Source: Nonomuraea sp. NEAU-A123
Lineage (GTDB): Bacteria > Actinomycetota > Actinomycetes > Streptosporangiales > Streptosporangiaceae
Direction of reading: 5' to 3'
Assembly: GCF_018603905.1 (NCBI RefSeq)
Contig: NZ_JAHFZZ010000007.1
Coordinates: 1 to 64,000 of the forward strand
DNA: 64,000 nucleotides
Shown here: positions 7,691 through 18,086 of the stretch, piece after piece
Numbering within the stretch: position 1 is the stretch's first letter
How the letters are laid out: every line of letters starts with the position of its first letter
The notes under the pieces: model-generated
Databases searched by the model: none
Told to the model about the DNA's origin: nothing
The model's input: the letters and a program-made list of their open reading frames with translations, nothing else
Program-made: the position numbers and the translations under genes

Positions 7691-10600
7691 TCACAACGCG
7701 ACCACGCGCTCCCTGGACGGCACCCGCTCGGGCTCGGGCTCGGAACGATGGCCGCACCGGCACGGCTCACCCGCGGGGCACCGGCACTCCCCCTCTTCCG
7801 GTGGCCACCAGCCGGTCGCGTTGGCGAGCGCGCGCAGGCGGTCCAGGTGCGCGGGCCAGTCCCGCGGGCGCTTGCCGCTGGCGAGCGCGGCCAGCTCATC
7901 GGCCACCGGCCGCGGGATGAGCCGCCACACCTCCGGGCGGGTGCCAGCGAGCAGGTCGAACAGCACGCCGAGCCGGCCGAACCGCTGGGCCGTGGTGGCC
8001 GCCCGCGCCTGTCGCACGCTCTCGTGCAGCTCGGCCAGGGCCGCATGGTCGCCGGGGTGTCTGCCCAGCGCGCGGGCGACGGCCGCGGCGGCGGTCGCGG
8101 CGGCGGCCCGCTCGTTCGCGCCGATCGTGCGGCGGCCGTCCACCTGGTACGTCAGCATGCCGGGCTCGGGGGGCCCGGCCTGGTCCGGCCGGACCTCGAC
8201 GGGGATGGGCGGGCGGCCGGGCAGCACGATGTCCATCAGGCCGGGGCCGTACTCCTGGACCCGCGCGCCCATGAGCGCCGCGGCGCGCGCGATCGCCCTG
8301 GCCGCGGCGGTCTCGGGCAGCGCCGCCCCTCCCCGGACGGCCGCGACGTCGGCGGGAGAGAGTACGCCCGCCCGGGCCAGCTCCAGCAGCCTGGGCGTGG
8401 CCCCGTCCTGGCCGGGCGCCAGGCCCGCCCGGCTGATCTCGGCGCGCAGCGCGGACCTCTCGGCCGCGGCGCCGCGGGGGCCGGCCTCGGTGATCGCGTG
8501 GACCAGCCCGCGGAGCCTGGTCAGAGTCCTGGCGTCGGGCACGCCGAGCGCCCGGTGGGACACCACGGGTCCCGGCCCGAGCAGCGGCTCGTCCGGCCGT
8601 CCCGCGAGCCGCGCCGCGTGCGCGGCCACCTGCTCGGCCACCGCGGCCGTCACCCGGGCGCCGCCCTCCGAGGGCACCCGGAGTGTCAGCCGGTCCGACG
8701 TACCCGCCTCGACGGTCACCTCGGTGGCGTCCCGCACGGCCTCGGCCAGCTCCAGGGTGAACCGGCGGCCGCCCGCGGTCACGGTGAACTCCTTCACCTG
8801 GCCCGGTGCCGGACTCACGTCGGCCACGCCGGCGATCTGGGCCACCTTGGAGAGCCCGGCCGCCGAGGTGTCGAGGCCCGTGGCGGTCCCGCCGCTGAGC
8901 AGCCGCGCGATCCTGCTCTGCGGCTCGGCGACGGCCGGTGCGCGCGGGCCCGTCCCCCAAGGTGGCGCGGGCGGGGTGTGGCCGCGCCGCTCGACGTCGG
9001 CGGCGATGGCGTCGATCGCGTCCGCCAGGCGCGACCGGGTGGCGGGGTCGGTGGCGGCGCGCCACTTGTCCGACAGGTGGGCGTGCTCGTTCAGGCGCGG
9101 GATCAGGCAGAGGTCGGAGCCCTCGGCCTGCTCCTGGGCGAGCGACGGCCGCACGACGCCCTGCGGCGCGCCCCAGGCGGCGGCGGTGGCCTCCTGGGCG
9201 ACGTGCGAGAGCTCGTGCACCAGGGTGGCCGACACGATGTCCGGGTGCACGCGCGGCCCGATCCGCATCAGGTGCGGGTCGTCCGGCGTGCCGGCGCGCG
9301 GCTCCGTGGCGGCGTTCAGCCCCTCGCCCGGGTCTCCGATGAGCACGCGGACGTGCTGGTCGGGCGAGCCGGGGAGCTGGACGGCCATCGTGTCGTCCGC
9401 GGTCCACCTGATGTGCTCGGCGACCCCGCCCAGGGCGCTCGCGGAGCGGGCCTGGGCGCGTACCTCGGCCACGGTCAGGCCGGGAACCCCCGCGGGCCGG
9501 GCCGACCTCGAGAAGATGGTGCCGTCGATCGCGGGCGAGGTCACGCTGGGCGGCGCCACGCCCTGGCCGACGCTTCCGCCCACCGGCTCGTTCGGGAACG
9601 GCCGCTCGGCCGGCCACGACGCCTTCTCGGTGTCGACCGCGACGACACCGCGGGACATCAGCGCGGCCCTGACCTGGTGGGCGAAGGCGCCGGGCGACTC
9701 GGAGTTCAGGAAGACGTCGCGCAGGTCGAGGTTGATGCCGGAGGCGGCGTCCAGCAGCAGCGGGGAGAGCGTGGCGAACGCCTCGGCGAACCCGCCGTCG
9801 GGGGTCAGGCTGCGCAGCGCGCCGTTGGGGTAGGCGTCGTAAAGGTGCCGGCCGTCCGCCTCCCAGATCGCCACGCGGGCCACCTCGCCGCGTTCGCGGG
9901 CGGCCAGCCGCGCGTCCCGCAGGGTGTCGATCGCGCCCTCGCGGTCGGGCTCTGGCCGGAACCTGAACGTCGGCTGTCCCAGGTCCCCGGTGGGCAGGGG
10001 CGCGAGCCGAACGTTCTCCTCCATCCGCGTCAGCAGCTCCTCGATCTCGTCCCCGAAGAGGACCACGTCGATCTCGCCGTTGGTGGCGCCCGGCAGGCGG
10101 ACGGGCTCGCCGACGGGATGCTCGTGGCCGTCCCTCAGCCGGGCCACGTTCTGGAACGTCAGGTCGTAGTCGACCCTGAGGCGGACGAGGTAGGCGGCAC
10201 CCTTCTCGAACTTGCTGCGCTCGCGGCGCGCCCCGTGGTGGTCGCTCACGCTCTCGGATGTCCCCAGGCGGACGCGGGCGCCCAAGCCGAGCCCCGACTC
10301 GCCGTCCGAGAGGTTCGCGCCCGCGCCGCCGGGCAGCACGCGACTGCGGGACAGGGTCGCGTTCTGGGCGTTGGCCGCCCTGTCGACCTCGCCCTTCTCC
10401 GCGTCGAACGGCCCGGCGGCGATGGTGAGGTCCGACAGGCGGGCCGTGATGTTCACCTCGGCGCCCTGGTTCCTGAACTTCTGCCTGGCCGCCCGTACGA
10501 TCACCTCGCCCTCAGGCCCGGCCATCCGCTCGAACGCGGTCAGCATCGCCGACGGGAGCAGCCGCGTGACCAGCTCGGGGCGGATCTCCGCGACCGACGC

Positions 10601-13600
10601 GGCGCCCATCATCTTGGTGAGCTGCGCGACGATGACCTCGTACAGGGTGGGCCCGCTCGGGTCCTCCCGTATCGCCGCGGGGAAGTGGCCCGGATGCAGC
10701 TCGACCGGCCGGGGGTCGGGCACGGTCACCAGCGGTCCGTCATCCTCGGACATGGGCCGGATCATGCCGGTGGGGATGCTCCGGGTCAAGGTGGCGCCGT
10801 AGCCGGCCGGCGGCGCGGAACGGCTCCTGCCCCGCAATTTGTCGGCCAGCCTGCCCAACCGTCCCGACAGCTTGCCCTTGCGCATCGGCCGGCGCTCGAC
10901 CTCGATGACGAGCAGCATGTCCTGCTGGACCCGGTCGAGCTCGCTGAACAGGCCGATCCGCTGCAGCCGCGTGCTCTGCCGGTTGATCGAGCCCGTGTAC
11001 GAGCGGCCCCGGTCGGTGGACACTCCCCCGCCGTGGCCGTCGCCGTTGTCGGAGGCGCCGTAGTCGAGCCCCGCCGAGTAGGAGCCGTTGTACGACTCGG
11101 AGTGCGAGCGGTCGCCGTAGCGGTAGCGCTGGATGATGATCCCGGCCTGCGTCAGGTGCGCGAGGAACTTCGCCCAGCGGGGATGCTTGGAGTCGGCCGG
11201 CACCAGCCGCGCCTTGACCGTGACCTCCTCGGTCTGCGTGCCGGTCTGCACCTCGTAGCTCTTCTCGAAGCCGCTGCGCGACCACATGTCGAGGACGCGG
11301 ATGCGGACCGCGTCGTCGGAGAAGTCGACGGCCAGTTCCTCGCCCAGGGTGGGGCTGCCCTCCACCGCCCCGGGGACCGCGGCGGCCACGGCGGCGGTCA
11401 CCGCGTCCAGCATCGGCACGTGGTCGCCGTGCTCGTCGGTGAGGTCGAGTGACTCCACCGTGCTCAGGCTCACCGACTCGTCGAACGATGGGGCCAGCAC
11501 GACGTCCCTGGAGCGTTCGAGCAGCTCCGACGCCTGGCTGAGGACCTTATCGAGGTCCTTTGCCGTCTCCTCCGAGGGTCGGTCGGGCAGCGGCCGGCCA
11601 TTCGGGTCCGTCGTGGCCGGGTCGGGTGTGACCCCCATCACCTCCTTGACTCTGGCGAGCAAGGCCTTCGGGGTGTGCCGCGCCGCGTAGCTGACGTCCG
11701 CGCCGGCCGCCCGCGCCTTGGCCACGTCGGCGATGTAGCGCTGGATCAGGGGCACGGCGATGCTGGGGTCGAGGTTCAGGCTGCGGTTGAGGAAGCGCTC
11801 GATGGCGTCGCTGACGAGGACTCCCGACAGCGGGAGCTCGCCTTCGGCGTACAACAGCAGCGCCTCTTCCTCGGCCAGCGAGAACAGCCCGGTGCCCGGC
11901 GCCGTGGCCGTCCGGGTTTCGCCAAGGGGGATCCGGCCCCCGGCCGGCAGCGCGTCCGCCATGCTCTCCGAGCCGGTGAACGTGTGCTTCGTGGATGCGA
12001 GGATCATGTAGTGGCGGCCGTACTTGATCGTGAGATCCTCGTTGCCCCAGATGTCGAGGATCGAGGTGGAGTCGGCGGTGCCTCCCGACCGGGAGGGCAG
12101 CGACAGCGTGCCGCTGTCGCTCGACGTTCCTCCGCCGTCGAGGTCGGAAACGCTGGTCGCGGCGCCGGCGGACACGTTCGACGATCCGCCCCAGGACACG
12201 CCGGCGCTGCCGAGCCCGAACAGGATTTTGCCGCTCACGTGGTCGACGATGCCGATCACTTCGGCCTCGCCGAGTTCGCCGGACACCGACAGCGATGAGC
12301 GGGTGGGAACGCCGTTGACGCTCAAGGCGAGGCCGGCGGTCAGCGCCCGGGTGAACATCTTGAAGTGGGAGACGAGGGTGCGCACGTTCAGCATCGCGGC
12401 GATGGTCTGGAACGCGCCGGAGCCGGGGCGCATGCCCCTGTTCAGCACCTGCTGGGCGGCGGCGTGTGACCCCGGCACGTCCATGTGCAGCAAGTTCAGA
12501 CTGCGCTGCACCTTCCTGGAGAGCTTGCCCAGGGGTGCGGGCGGGGTGTCGTTCGTGTCCGGGAGGAGGTCGCCGGCGATCTTCAGGGTCGCCCTGCCGG
12601 ACTCGGTGGCCAGCGTCGTCGTCGTGCCGTTGTGCAGGAGCTCGGCGGTCATGACATGCCCCAGGGAGACGATCGCGACCGGGCCGCTGCTCTCTTGCAG
12701 CGTCACCACGTTCACCGTGCCGCCCGCGCTGGAGCCGGCCGTGCTGGTGCGGCTGCCGCCCGCGTTGACGCCCACTTCGTGCGTCATGCCGTCGTGGCCC
12801 TGGTCGGGCCCATCGCTCTCGCTGACGGACGCGCCACCCGCGTACGTCCTGGATTTGCTGATGGCCCGGGCGGAGGTGTCGGAGCCGATGTCGAGGTTGA
12901 CCACCGTCTCCGCGTCGGTGTGCTGCATGGGGCCCACGTCGCCGAAGTCCTGCTTCAGTGACAGGCGCAGCTGGTAGTTCTCCGGGTCGCCGTTCAGGCC
13001 GTGCAGCGAGAGGTCGAGGAGGATGCCGTCCTGAGCGAGGGTGTCGTAGGCGGCCTGGATCCGGTGCTCTTTCAGCTGCTCCTCGACCTCCTGGAGGTTG
13101 AGGACCTGGGCAGCGCGTTCGAGCCGGTTGCGAGAGTACTCCCGCACGCCGTCGACGGTCTTGGGGATGATGCCGCGCTCGGCGAGCTCGTCCAGCACCT
13201 TTGTCCTGAACGCGTCCAGATCCTCGATCTCGTCGACGATGGCGGGACCCGCGCCGCGCATCTGCCCGGGGCCGTCGCCCAGCCAGACGGGCAGCTCGGC
13301 CTTGCGGCCCGGCGGCGGGCCGGGGCGCGGGTCGCCGTGCAGCACCGGGACGCCGTTGGCGTTGAGCACCGGCTGGCCGTTGTCGTCGTACACCACTGCC
13401 GCGCTGTCGAAGGGCAGTCCGAAATCGCGGGCGGCCGACAGCCGCATGCTGGCCACCACCGTGTTCCGCACCGGAGCCAGCGTGACCGGCGGCTTGCCGA
13501 ACACCTCCACCGTGTACGTGGTTATCACCTCGAACTCCCAGGTCCCCTCGGCACTGGTCATCCTGAGCACGCTCGGGTGGATCGCCTGCTTGTTCGCGGT

Positions 13601-16600
13601 GGCGGAGTACGACCGCGACACCGACCTGGAGCCTCTGGCCTTGGGCCCGATGGAAGGGTGGTAGGGGCCGAGGCCGCCGATTCCCTCCAGCGAGGGATCC
13701 TTGAAGCCGGCGGAGGCGTTGCCCTCCACCGACCTGCCGACCGACGCCCCGCCTGGCAGCGCGGCGAAGTCGGTGATCACCCTCTCCCCCCACTGCGCGG
13801 CACTCACGCCGCCCACCGGCTTGGCCGTCACCCGGACGATCCTGCTGTCGGCGCGTACGCTCGCGTGCGGCTGGCCGTCCCTGGTGAAGACGCGCTCGTA
13901 ACCGTTGTTGACGGCCTCGCCTAACTGATGGGGCATCTCCTCGGTGATGAACGTGCGTAACTCGTCATGCGGGACGGCACCGACCTTGGTGTACTCCCCG
14001 CCGAGGGTCGCGGCGACGGTGTCGAGGTTGTTCTCCGTGTCACTCATGCTGGTGACGACGTGCGGGGGGAATTTCGGGTCGCGCTTGGCCTCGTCGATCC
14101 AGAGCAGCTTGCGCGGCGGCTGGTCGGCGTGGGACTGCGAGAGCCATATCCGTTGCGCGGCGGCGTCGCCCGGCGCTCCGGAGTCGACCGTGACGCTCTC
14201 GCCCCAGCCCTCCGACTGCCGGAAGCGTACCTGGACGCCCCAGCTCGCGGCGGCGTCGAACAGCAGCGGGTCGCTTCTGTCGTCGGCGACGTAGCCGCCC
14301 TGCGCGAACGCCCCGGACCCGCCCGTCGCCGCCCAACTGCGCCCGACGCCCGCCCCGACGCTGACCCCCAGCATCTCGACCATGTTCCTGGCCACCTCGC
14401 CCTCGGGCAGCATCGGCGCCAGGGCGCCGCTGCTGAAGCCCGTGGACATCCCGACGTTCCCCGATTCGGTGACGCTGACCGTGCGGCCCGACTGGAAGAA
14501 CAGGCCCACCATCATCTCGGACGCCTTGATGACCGGGTCCGTCACCTCGACCAGGTCGGAGAGGGCGAGCCTGATCCGCACCTCCGCCGCCGACCGGCCG
14601 CGGCCCACCCGCAGCACGACGCCGTCTGAGGTGACGACCTTGTGGAAGTCGGCTCTCAGGGCCTGCTCCAGGTCGATCGCCGTGAACCTGGGGCCGGGTC
14701 CGTTGGCCTCCAGCATCTTGTTCACGGTGGCGGTGAGCGTGGTCAGATGGGGGAGCCGGCCCGTCGGCAGGGACGCGGACAAGCTGAGCTCGTGCGGCAG
14801 CGCTGCCGCCAGCGCGTCCAGGTAGCTCTGGTGGAGCCGCTCGGCCTCGGCCGCCAGCCGCCGGGCGATGTGGGCCATGCCGACCTCGCCCGGCTGGGTT
14901 GGTCTGTCGGCCTGGCTCATGGCCATCAGGAGCTGCTCGTATTTCTGCCGCGCTCGCGTCGCCTCCGCCAGCGCGACACGGTACGCCGCGGCTATCCTGA
15001 GGTTCCGCTCCTGCGCGGCGCGGAACGTCCGGCTCTCCTTCCGGGCCTTGCGCCTCCGCTCGAAACGGCCACTGTCGTGCTGGTTCCTCGCCTCCTCAGC
15101 GGCCTCCATCTTGTGCTGGATCTGCTGAAGCGCCTCCTCGGCGACCTCCATCTTGTGCTGGATCTGGTGCTGAAGCGCCTTCTCGGCCTTCGCCAGCGCT
15201 TCGGCGACGGCCTGCACCTGGTCGGCGCGGGAGCTGTTGGCGGGTAAGGCCGGGGCCTGCTGCGTCCGGGTGTCCTGCTTGGGCGCCCAGGGCGGCAGCG
15301 GCGGGGTGTGGCCGCGCTCGCTCAGCTGGCGGGCCACGCCGTCGATGTCCACGGCGAGCCGGCGCTGCTCGCCCAGCGTCGGGGCCCGCTGCCACTTCTC
15401 GGCCAGGAACGCCAGCTCGTTGAGCTGTGCCGCCGCGCACATGTCCCGGGTGTTCTTCCCGGGGCGCGGCAGGACTCGCTGCCTCCGGCCTTCGCCGGCC
15501 GACAGCACCTCCTGGAGCGTGTCGGTGATCTCGTGCAGCCAGACCCTGGAGACCTGTCCTTCGCCGATGCGCGGGCCGAAGTGGACCAGGTACGGATCGT
15601 CCTCGGTCCCGCTCTTCCTGGTATCGGTCTCGCCCATCAGGCGCGGGCTCAGGCCGCCGATGACGGGGCGGAAGTAGAAGGTGCCGTTCGTCTTCGTGTG
15701 GACCGCCAACACCCGGTCGCCCTGCTCCTCCTCGTTAGGCTTGGTCTGCGACCAGGAGAAGCCGCTCACGTCCTCGTTGAGGAAGTGACGTGACTGCACG
15801 TCGGCGAACGCGTGGTGCACCTCGTCCAGGGTCAGGTTGGGGCCCTGGCGGCCGTCGGGCACGTGCCTGGTGCCGGGGACGGGTCTCGACGTGACCGTGC
15901 CCGGCTTGCTCGTCGGCGCCGCAGCGGCCAGGTCGTCCTGGGCCGGGGCCTCGCCCTCCTGGACGACCAGCAGCATCGCGGTCGCCTCGGCCTGCAAGTC
16001 CGCGATCTCGGTGACCTGCTCGGCGCGGCTGTCGAGGGCGGCGCGGAGGCGGGTCATCGTGGCGGCGGAGATCGTGCGCACGCTGGAGCCGGAGGTGATG
16101 AGGAGGTCGCCGGCCGGGCCGATCACCGCGTCGGGGAAGTCCGTGGCGAGCGCGCCGATCAGCGCCGTACGGGCCCGGTCGGCGGCCGGAGCGGTGACCG
16201 GGGCGGTGACCGCGGCAGGGTGCGTGGCCGTGTCCTGCGTTCCGTGGTCCGCCACGTCTGCCTGTGGGGCGGCATGGGTCGAGGGGCCGGCCGCGGCCTG
16301 GTCGCCGGTCGCGACCGGGCCAGTGGTCGCCGTTTGGTCGGGCGTCGCCGTTTGGTCGGGCGTCGCCGTTTGGTCGGGCGTCGCCGTTTGGTCGGGCGTC
16401 GCCGCGTGGTCCGGCGTCGCCGTGTGGTCCGGCGTCGCCGTGTGGTCGGGGGTTGCCGTGTTGTCCGGGGCTTGGGCCGGTTGGCCTGCTGCCTCGGCCG
16501 TGTTCGGCGAAGGGTGTTCCGCCGTTCCGGTCTGACCCTGTGCGGGCGCCGTCGCGGTGCCGCGCCCGGAGGGGTGGTGTGCGCCGTCGGCGGGCTCCGG

Positions 16601-18076
16601 GGAGGCGCCGGGCTGCGGGGGCTGGGCTCGATCGCCACGGTCCTGGGCGGCCGAGCCGCGCTTGGGCGCGGACGTGTCCACGTCCGGGGCGGCGGCCACG
16701 CGCCCGGCGGCGCCGTCCTGGCCCGTGGGGGACGGCACGGTGGCCGCCGGCCTCGCCGTCGCGGGCGAGTGGGGGGTGGCGGGCACGGCGCCGGCCCTCG
16801 GGGCGCCGGCCGCCGCGGGATCGGGTACGCGCACGGCCGCACCCGGCTGACCGCCGCTCGGGCCGGGGCCGCCACCCACCGGGCTCCCGTCGGGCGTGCC
16901 CCCCGGTGTGCCCCCCGACGGGTCGCCGCCCGCGCGGACGGCGTCGGCGCGGGCCGCGGCGTCGTAGGCGGAGGCGAGAGCGGTCGTCGGATGGGCCAGC
17001 GTCGTGTAGACCGCGGGGTTGAACGGGCTGATGGATCCGGTGCGCCCGGCGCCGCCCATGAAGCCGCCCATGAGGGAGTCGGCCGTGAACGGGTTCTCCC
17101 ATTGACCGTAGACCACGCCGTTGGCGATGAAACTGCCCACCGGGGAGGCGATGGTGTTGGTCGCGCCGGTGGTGATCGCCCGGCCCGCGAACCCGGGCAC
17201 GCGCCCGGTGACACGGGACACGGGCCCGGCCACCTTCATGCCCACGATCGCGCCGCCGCCCGCGCCGATGATCGCGGCCATGGACTTGTTCCAGTCGATC
17301 TCTTTCCTGGTGCCCATCTTGACCTGCTGGTACTGGGCGACGAAGTCGATGAAGAACTCTTCGCCGATCTCCTCGATGAGCTCGTGGCCGAGCGCGGAGC
17401 CCAGCAGCCTGGTGATCACGCTCCGCCCGGTGGCCCCGCTGAGCACGGCCACTCGGGCCAACCGCGTCGTGCCCACCTGCCTGGCCCCGGCGACCGCGAG
17501 CCGGACGAGGATCCGGTCGAGGGCCGCGCGGGCAGCGGCCGCGTACGGGCCGATGAAGATGGTGGTGGATCCGGCTGTGAAGAAGTTGGCGAGGCTGGCG
17601 ATGGCGATGGCGACGACCGTGACCCAGAACGCCACGTTGATGGAGAGCTTGGAGTACTGGGTCTCGACGGCGAAGTTGCTCGCCTGCTGCGAGTAGGCCT
17701 GCGCGTTCTTGGCCACCCCCGACATTCCGCCCTCGTGGCCGTACAGGACCTTGGCCCTGGTGACGAAGTTGGCGGTGGCGGGTGAGGCCCAGCCGGTTAC
17801 GATGGTGCGCGCGGCCGTACCCGCGCGCGGCGCGCAGCCGGCGGCGCCAGTGGCCAGGTCGTCGTACGCCTGGCACATCTTCGACAGCCCGCTCTCGCTG
17901 GCCTCCGGCCATTTCTGGCCGGCGGACAGCATCGGGATGAGCCAGTTGACCACCCAGCCGGGCAACGCCTCGGTCTCCCAGGCGGGCAGAACGTCCCGGT
18001 CGATGCGCACGATCGACTGGCCGCCGGTCGCCTGGCTGCCTGTGCTCACGGCGCCGGAAGCGCCGTTGACGGTCAC
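7691..18076 (-). CDS. Giant (3461 aa) T7SS-type polymorphic-toxin-like protein with two zincin-like modules
   Basis: One uninterrupted 10.4-kb gene from ATG 18076. Residues 1-140 resemble the WXG100-like N-terminal domain of CpnT-type proteins ('LPGWVVNWLIPML', 'KWPEASESGL'); 145-180 and about 255-280 hold hydrophobic segments. Residues about 385-660 are a Pro/Ala/Thr linker with hexapeptide TPDQTA repeats. A first zincin-like module (about 730-925) has His848-Glu849-I-T-Asp852. A charged coiled coil (about 948-1055) contains a duplicated heptad block. Residues about 1190-2650 hold several recurring Ser/Gly-rich beta modules. A second module of the same fold (about 2880-3030) has a complete HELSH (His2954, Glu2955, His2958); both modules end in 'RGHTPP[LA]PPW'. 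The last 400 residues are Ala-rich helical, closing with a CRC-x5-CRC cluster at 3431-3441. It follows WXG100-like and YbaB-like genes at 10-14-base spacing and precedes two immunity-like genes. Secretion by type VII machinery and peptidase activity are inference; no secretion ATPase is in the window. Confidence 0.85.
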   Translation of the reverse strand: MTVNGASGAVSTGSQATGGQSIVRIDRDVLPAWETEALPGWVVNWLIPMLSAGQKWPEASESGLSKMCQAYDDLATGAAGCAPRAGTAARTIVTGWASPATANFVTRAKVLYGHEGGMSGVAKNAQAYSQQASNFAVETQYSKLSINVAFWVTVVAIAIASLANFFTAGSTTIFIGPYAAAARAALDRILVRLAVAGARQVGTTRLARVAVLSGATGRSVITRLLGSALGHELIEEIGEEFFIDFVAQYQQVKMGTRKEIDWNKSMAAIIGAGGGAIVGMKVAGPVSRVTGRVPGFAGRAITTGATNTIASPVGSFIANGVVYGQWENPFTADSLMGGFMGGAGRTGSISPFNPAVYTTLAHPTTALASAYDAAARADAVRAGGDPSGGTPGGTPDGSPVGGGPGPSGGQPGAAVRVPDPAAAGAPRAGAVPATPHSPATARPAATVPSPTGQDGAAGRVAAAPDVDTSAPKRGSAAQDRGDRAQPPQPGASPEPADGAHHPSGRGTATAPAQGQTGTAEHPSPNTAEAAGQPAQAPDNTATPDHTATPDHTATPDHAATPDQTATPDQTATPDQTATPDQTATTGPVATGDQAAAGPSTHAAPQADVADHGTQDTATHPAAVTAPVTAPAADRARTALIGALATDFPDAVIGPAGDLLITSGSSVRTISAATMTRLRAALDSRAEQVTEIADLQAEATAMLLVVQEGEAPAQDDLAAAAPTSKPGTVTSRPVPGTRHVPDGRQGPNLTLDEVHHAFADVQSRHFLNEDVSGFSWSQTKPNEEEQGDRVLAVHTKTNGTFYFRPVIGGLSPRLMGETDTRKSGTEDDPYLVHFGPRIGEGQVSRVWLHEITDTLQEVLSAGEGRRQRVLPRPGKNTRDMCAAAQLNELAFLAEKWQRAPTLGEQRRLAVDIDGVARQLSERGHTPPLPPWAPKQDTRTQQAPALPANSSRADQVQAVAEALAKAEKALQHQIQHKMEVAEEALQQIQHKMEAAEEARNQHDSGRFERRRKARKESRTFRAAQERNLRIAAAYRVALAEATRARQKYEQLLMAMSQADRPTQPGEVGMAHIARRLAAEAERLHQSYLDALAAALPHELSLSASLPTGRLPHLTTLTATVNKMLEANGPGPRFTAIDLEQALRADFHKVVTSDGVVLRVGRGRSAAEVRIRLALSDLVEVTDPVIKASEMMVGLFFQSGRTVSVTESGNVGMSTGFSSGALAPMLPEGEVARNMVEMLGVSVGAGVGRSWAATGGSGAFAQGGYVADDRSDPLLFDAAASWGVQVRFRQSEGWGESVTVDSGAPGDAAAQRIWLSQSHADQPPRKLLWIDEAKRDPKFPPHVVTSMSDTENNLDTVAATLGGEYTKVGAVPHDELRTFITEEMPHQLGEAVNNGYERVFTRDGQPHASVRADSRIVRVTAKPVGGVSAAQWGERVITDFAALPGGASVGRSVEGNASAGFKDPSLEGIGGLGPYHPSIGPKARGSRSVSRSYSATANKQAIHPSVLRMTSAEGTWEFEVITTYTVEVFGKPPVTLAPVRNTVVASMRLSAARDFGLPFDSAAVVYDDNGQPVLNANGVPVLHGDPRPGPPPGRKAELPVWLGDGPGQMRGAGPAIVDEIEDLDAFRTKVLDELAERGIIPKTVDGVREYSRNRLERAAQVLNLQEVEEQLKEHRIQAAYDTLAQDGILLDLSLHGLNGDPENYQLRLSLKQDFGDVGPMQHTDAETVVNLDIGSDTSARAISKSRTYAGGASVSESDGPDQGHDGMTHEVGVNAGGSRTSTAGSSAGGTVNVVTLQESSGPVAIVSLGHVMTAELLHNGTTTTLATESGRATLKIAGDLLPDTNDTPPAPLGKLSRKVQRSLNLLHMDVPGSHAAAQQVLNRGMRPGSGAFQTIAAMLNVRTLVSHFKMFTRALTAGLALSVNGVPTRSSLSVSGELGEAEVIGIVDHVSGKILFGLGSAGVSWGGSSNVSAGAATSVSDLDGGGTSSDSGTLSLPSRSGGTADSTSILDIWGNEDLTIKYGRHYMILASTKHTFTGSESMADALPAGGRIPLGETRTATAPGTGLFSLAEEEALLLYAEGELPLSGVLVSDAIERFLNRSLNLDPSIAVPLIQRYIADVAKARAAGADVSYAARHTPKALLARVKEVMGVTPDPATTDPNGRPLPDRPSEETAKDLDKVLSQASELLERSRDVVLAPSFDESVSLSTVESLDLTDEHGDHVPMLDAVTAAVAAAVPGAVEGSPTLGEELAVDFSDDAVRIRVLDMWSRSGFEKSYEVQTGTQTEEVTVKARLVPADSKHPRWAKFLAHLTQAGIIIQRYRYGDRSHSESYNGSYSAGLDYGASDNGDGHGGGVSTDRGRSYTGSINRQSTRLQRIGLFSELDRVQQDMLLVIEVERRPMRKGKLSGRLGRLADKLRGRSRSAPPAGYGATLTRSIPTGMIRPMSEDDGPLVTVPDPRPVELHPGHFPAAIREDPSGPTLYEVIVAQLTKMMGAASVAEIRPELVTRLLPSAMLTAFERMAGPEGEVIVRAARQKFRNQGAEVNITARLSDLTIAAGPFDAEKGEVDRAANAQNATLSRSRVLPGGAGANLSDGESGLGLGARVRLGTSESVSDHHGARRERSKFEKGAAYLVRLRVDYDLTFQNVARLRDGHEHPVGEPVRLPGATNGEIDVVLFGDEIEELLTRMEENVRLAPLPTGDLGQPTFRFRPEPDREGAIDTLRDARLAARERGEVARVAIWEADGRHLYDAYPNGALRSLTPDGGFAEAFATLSPLLLDAASGINLDLRDVFLNSESPGAFAHQVRAALMSRGVVAVDTEKASWPAERPFPNEPVGGSVGQGVAPPSVTSPAIDGTIFSRSARPAGVPGLTVAEVRAQARSASALGGVAEHIRWTADDTMAVQLPGSPDQHVRVLIGDPGEGLNAATEPRAGTPDDPHLMRIGPRVHPDIVSATLVHELSHVAQEATAAAWGAPQGVVRPSLAQEQAEGSDLCLIPRLNEHAHLSDKWRAATDPATRSRLADAIDAIAADVERRGHTPPAPPWGTGPRAPAVAEPQSRIARLLSGGTATGLDTSAAGLSKVAQIAGVADVSPAPGQVKEFTVTAGGRRFTLELAEAVRDATEVTVEAGTSDRLTLRVPSEGGARVTAAVAEQVAAHAARLAGRPDEPLLGPGPVVSHRALGVPDARTLTRLRGLVHAITEAGPRGAAAERSALRAEISRAGLAPGQDGATPRLLELARAGVLSPADVAAVRGGAALPETAAARAIARAAALMGARVQEYGPGLMDIVLPGRPPIPVEVRPDQAGPPEPGMLTYQVDGRRTIGANERAAAATAAAAVARALGRHPGDHAALAELHESVRQARAATTAQRFGRLGVLFDLLAGTRPEVWRLIPRPVADELAALASGKRPRDWPAHLDRLRALANATGWWPPEEGECRCPAGEPCRCGHRSEPEPERVPSRERVVAL
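16326..16469. repeat. Eight 18-bp tandem units inside the giant gene
   Basis: Eight in-frame 18-base units; the first four (16326-16397, unit GTCGCCGTTTGGTCGGGC) are identical, the last four diverge. They encode TPDQTA/TPDHTA hexapeptides in the linker (about residues 536-583). Identity of the first four copies implies recent slippage expansion. There are no spacers, so this is not a CRISPR array. Confidence 0.9.
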
Positions 18077-18086
18077 CTCCCGGGCC

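Noticed and set aside
7668..11452. Long plus-strand ORFs (up to about 1230 codons) opposite the giant gene
   Set aside because: They are antisense shadows created by GC-rich third codon positions: Arg/Gly/Pro-rich, no domains, no ribosome binding sites.
16326..16469. Regular 18-bp repeats as a CRISPR array
   Set aside because: Units are directly contiguous without spacers, in frame, and encode a hexapeptide linker.
15735..17912. Long ORFs in both strands over the N-terminal half of the giant gene
   Set aside because: Low-complexity Arg/Pro/Gly sequences in alternative frames of a gene whose own frame has recognisable domains.
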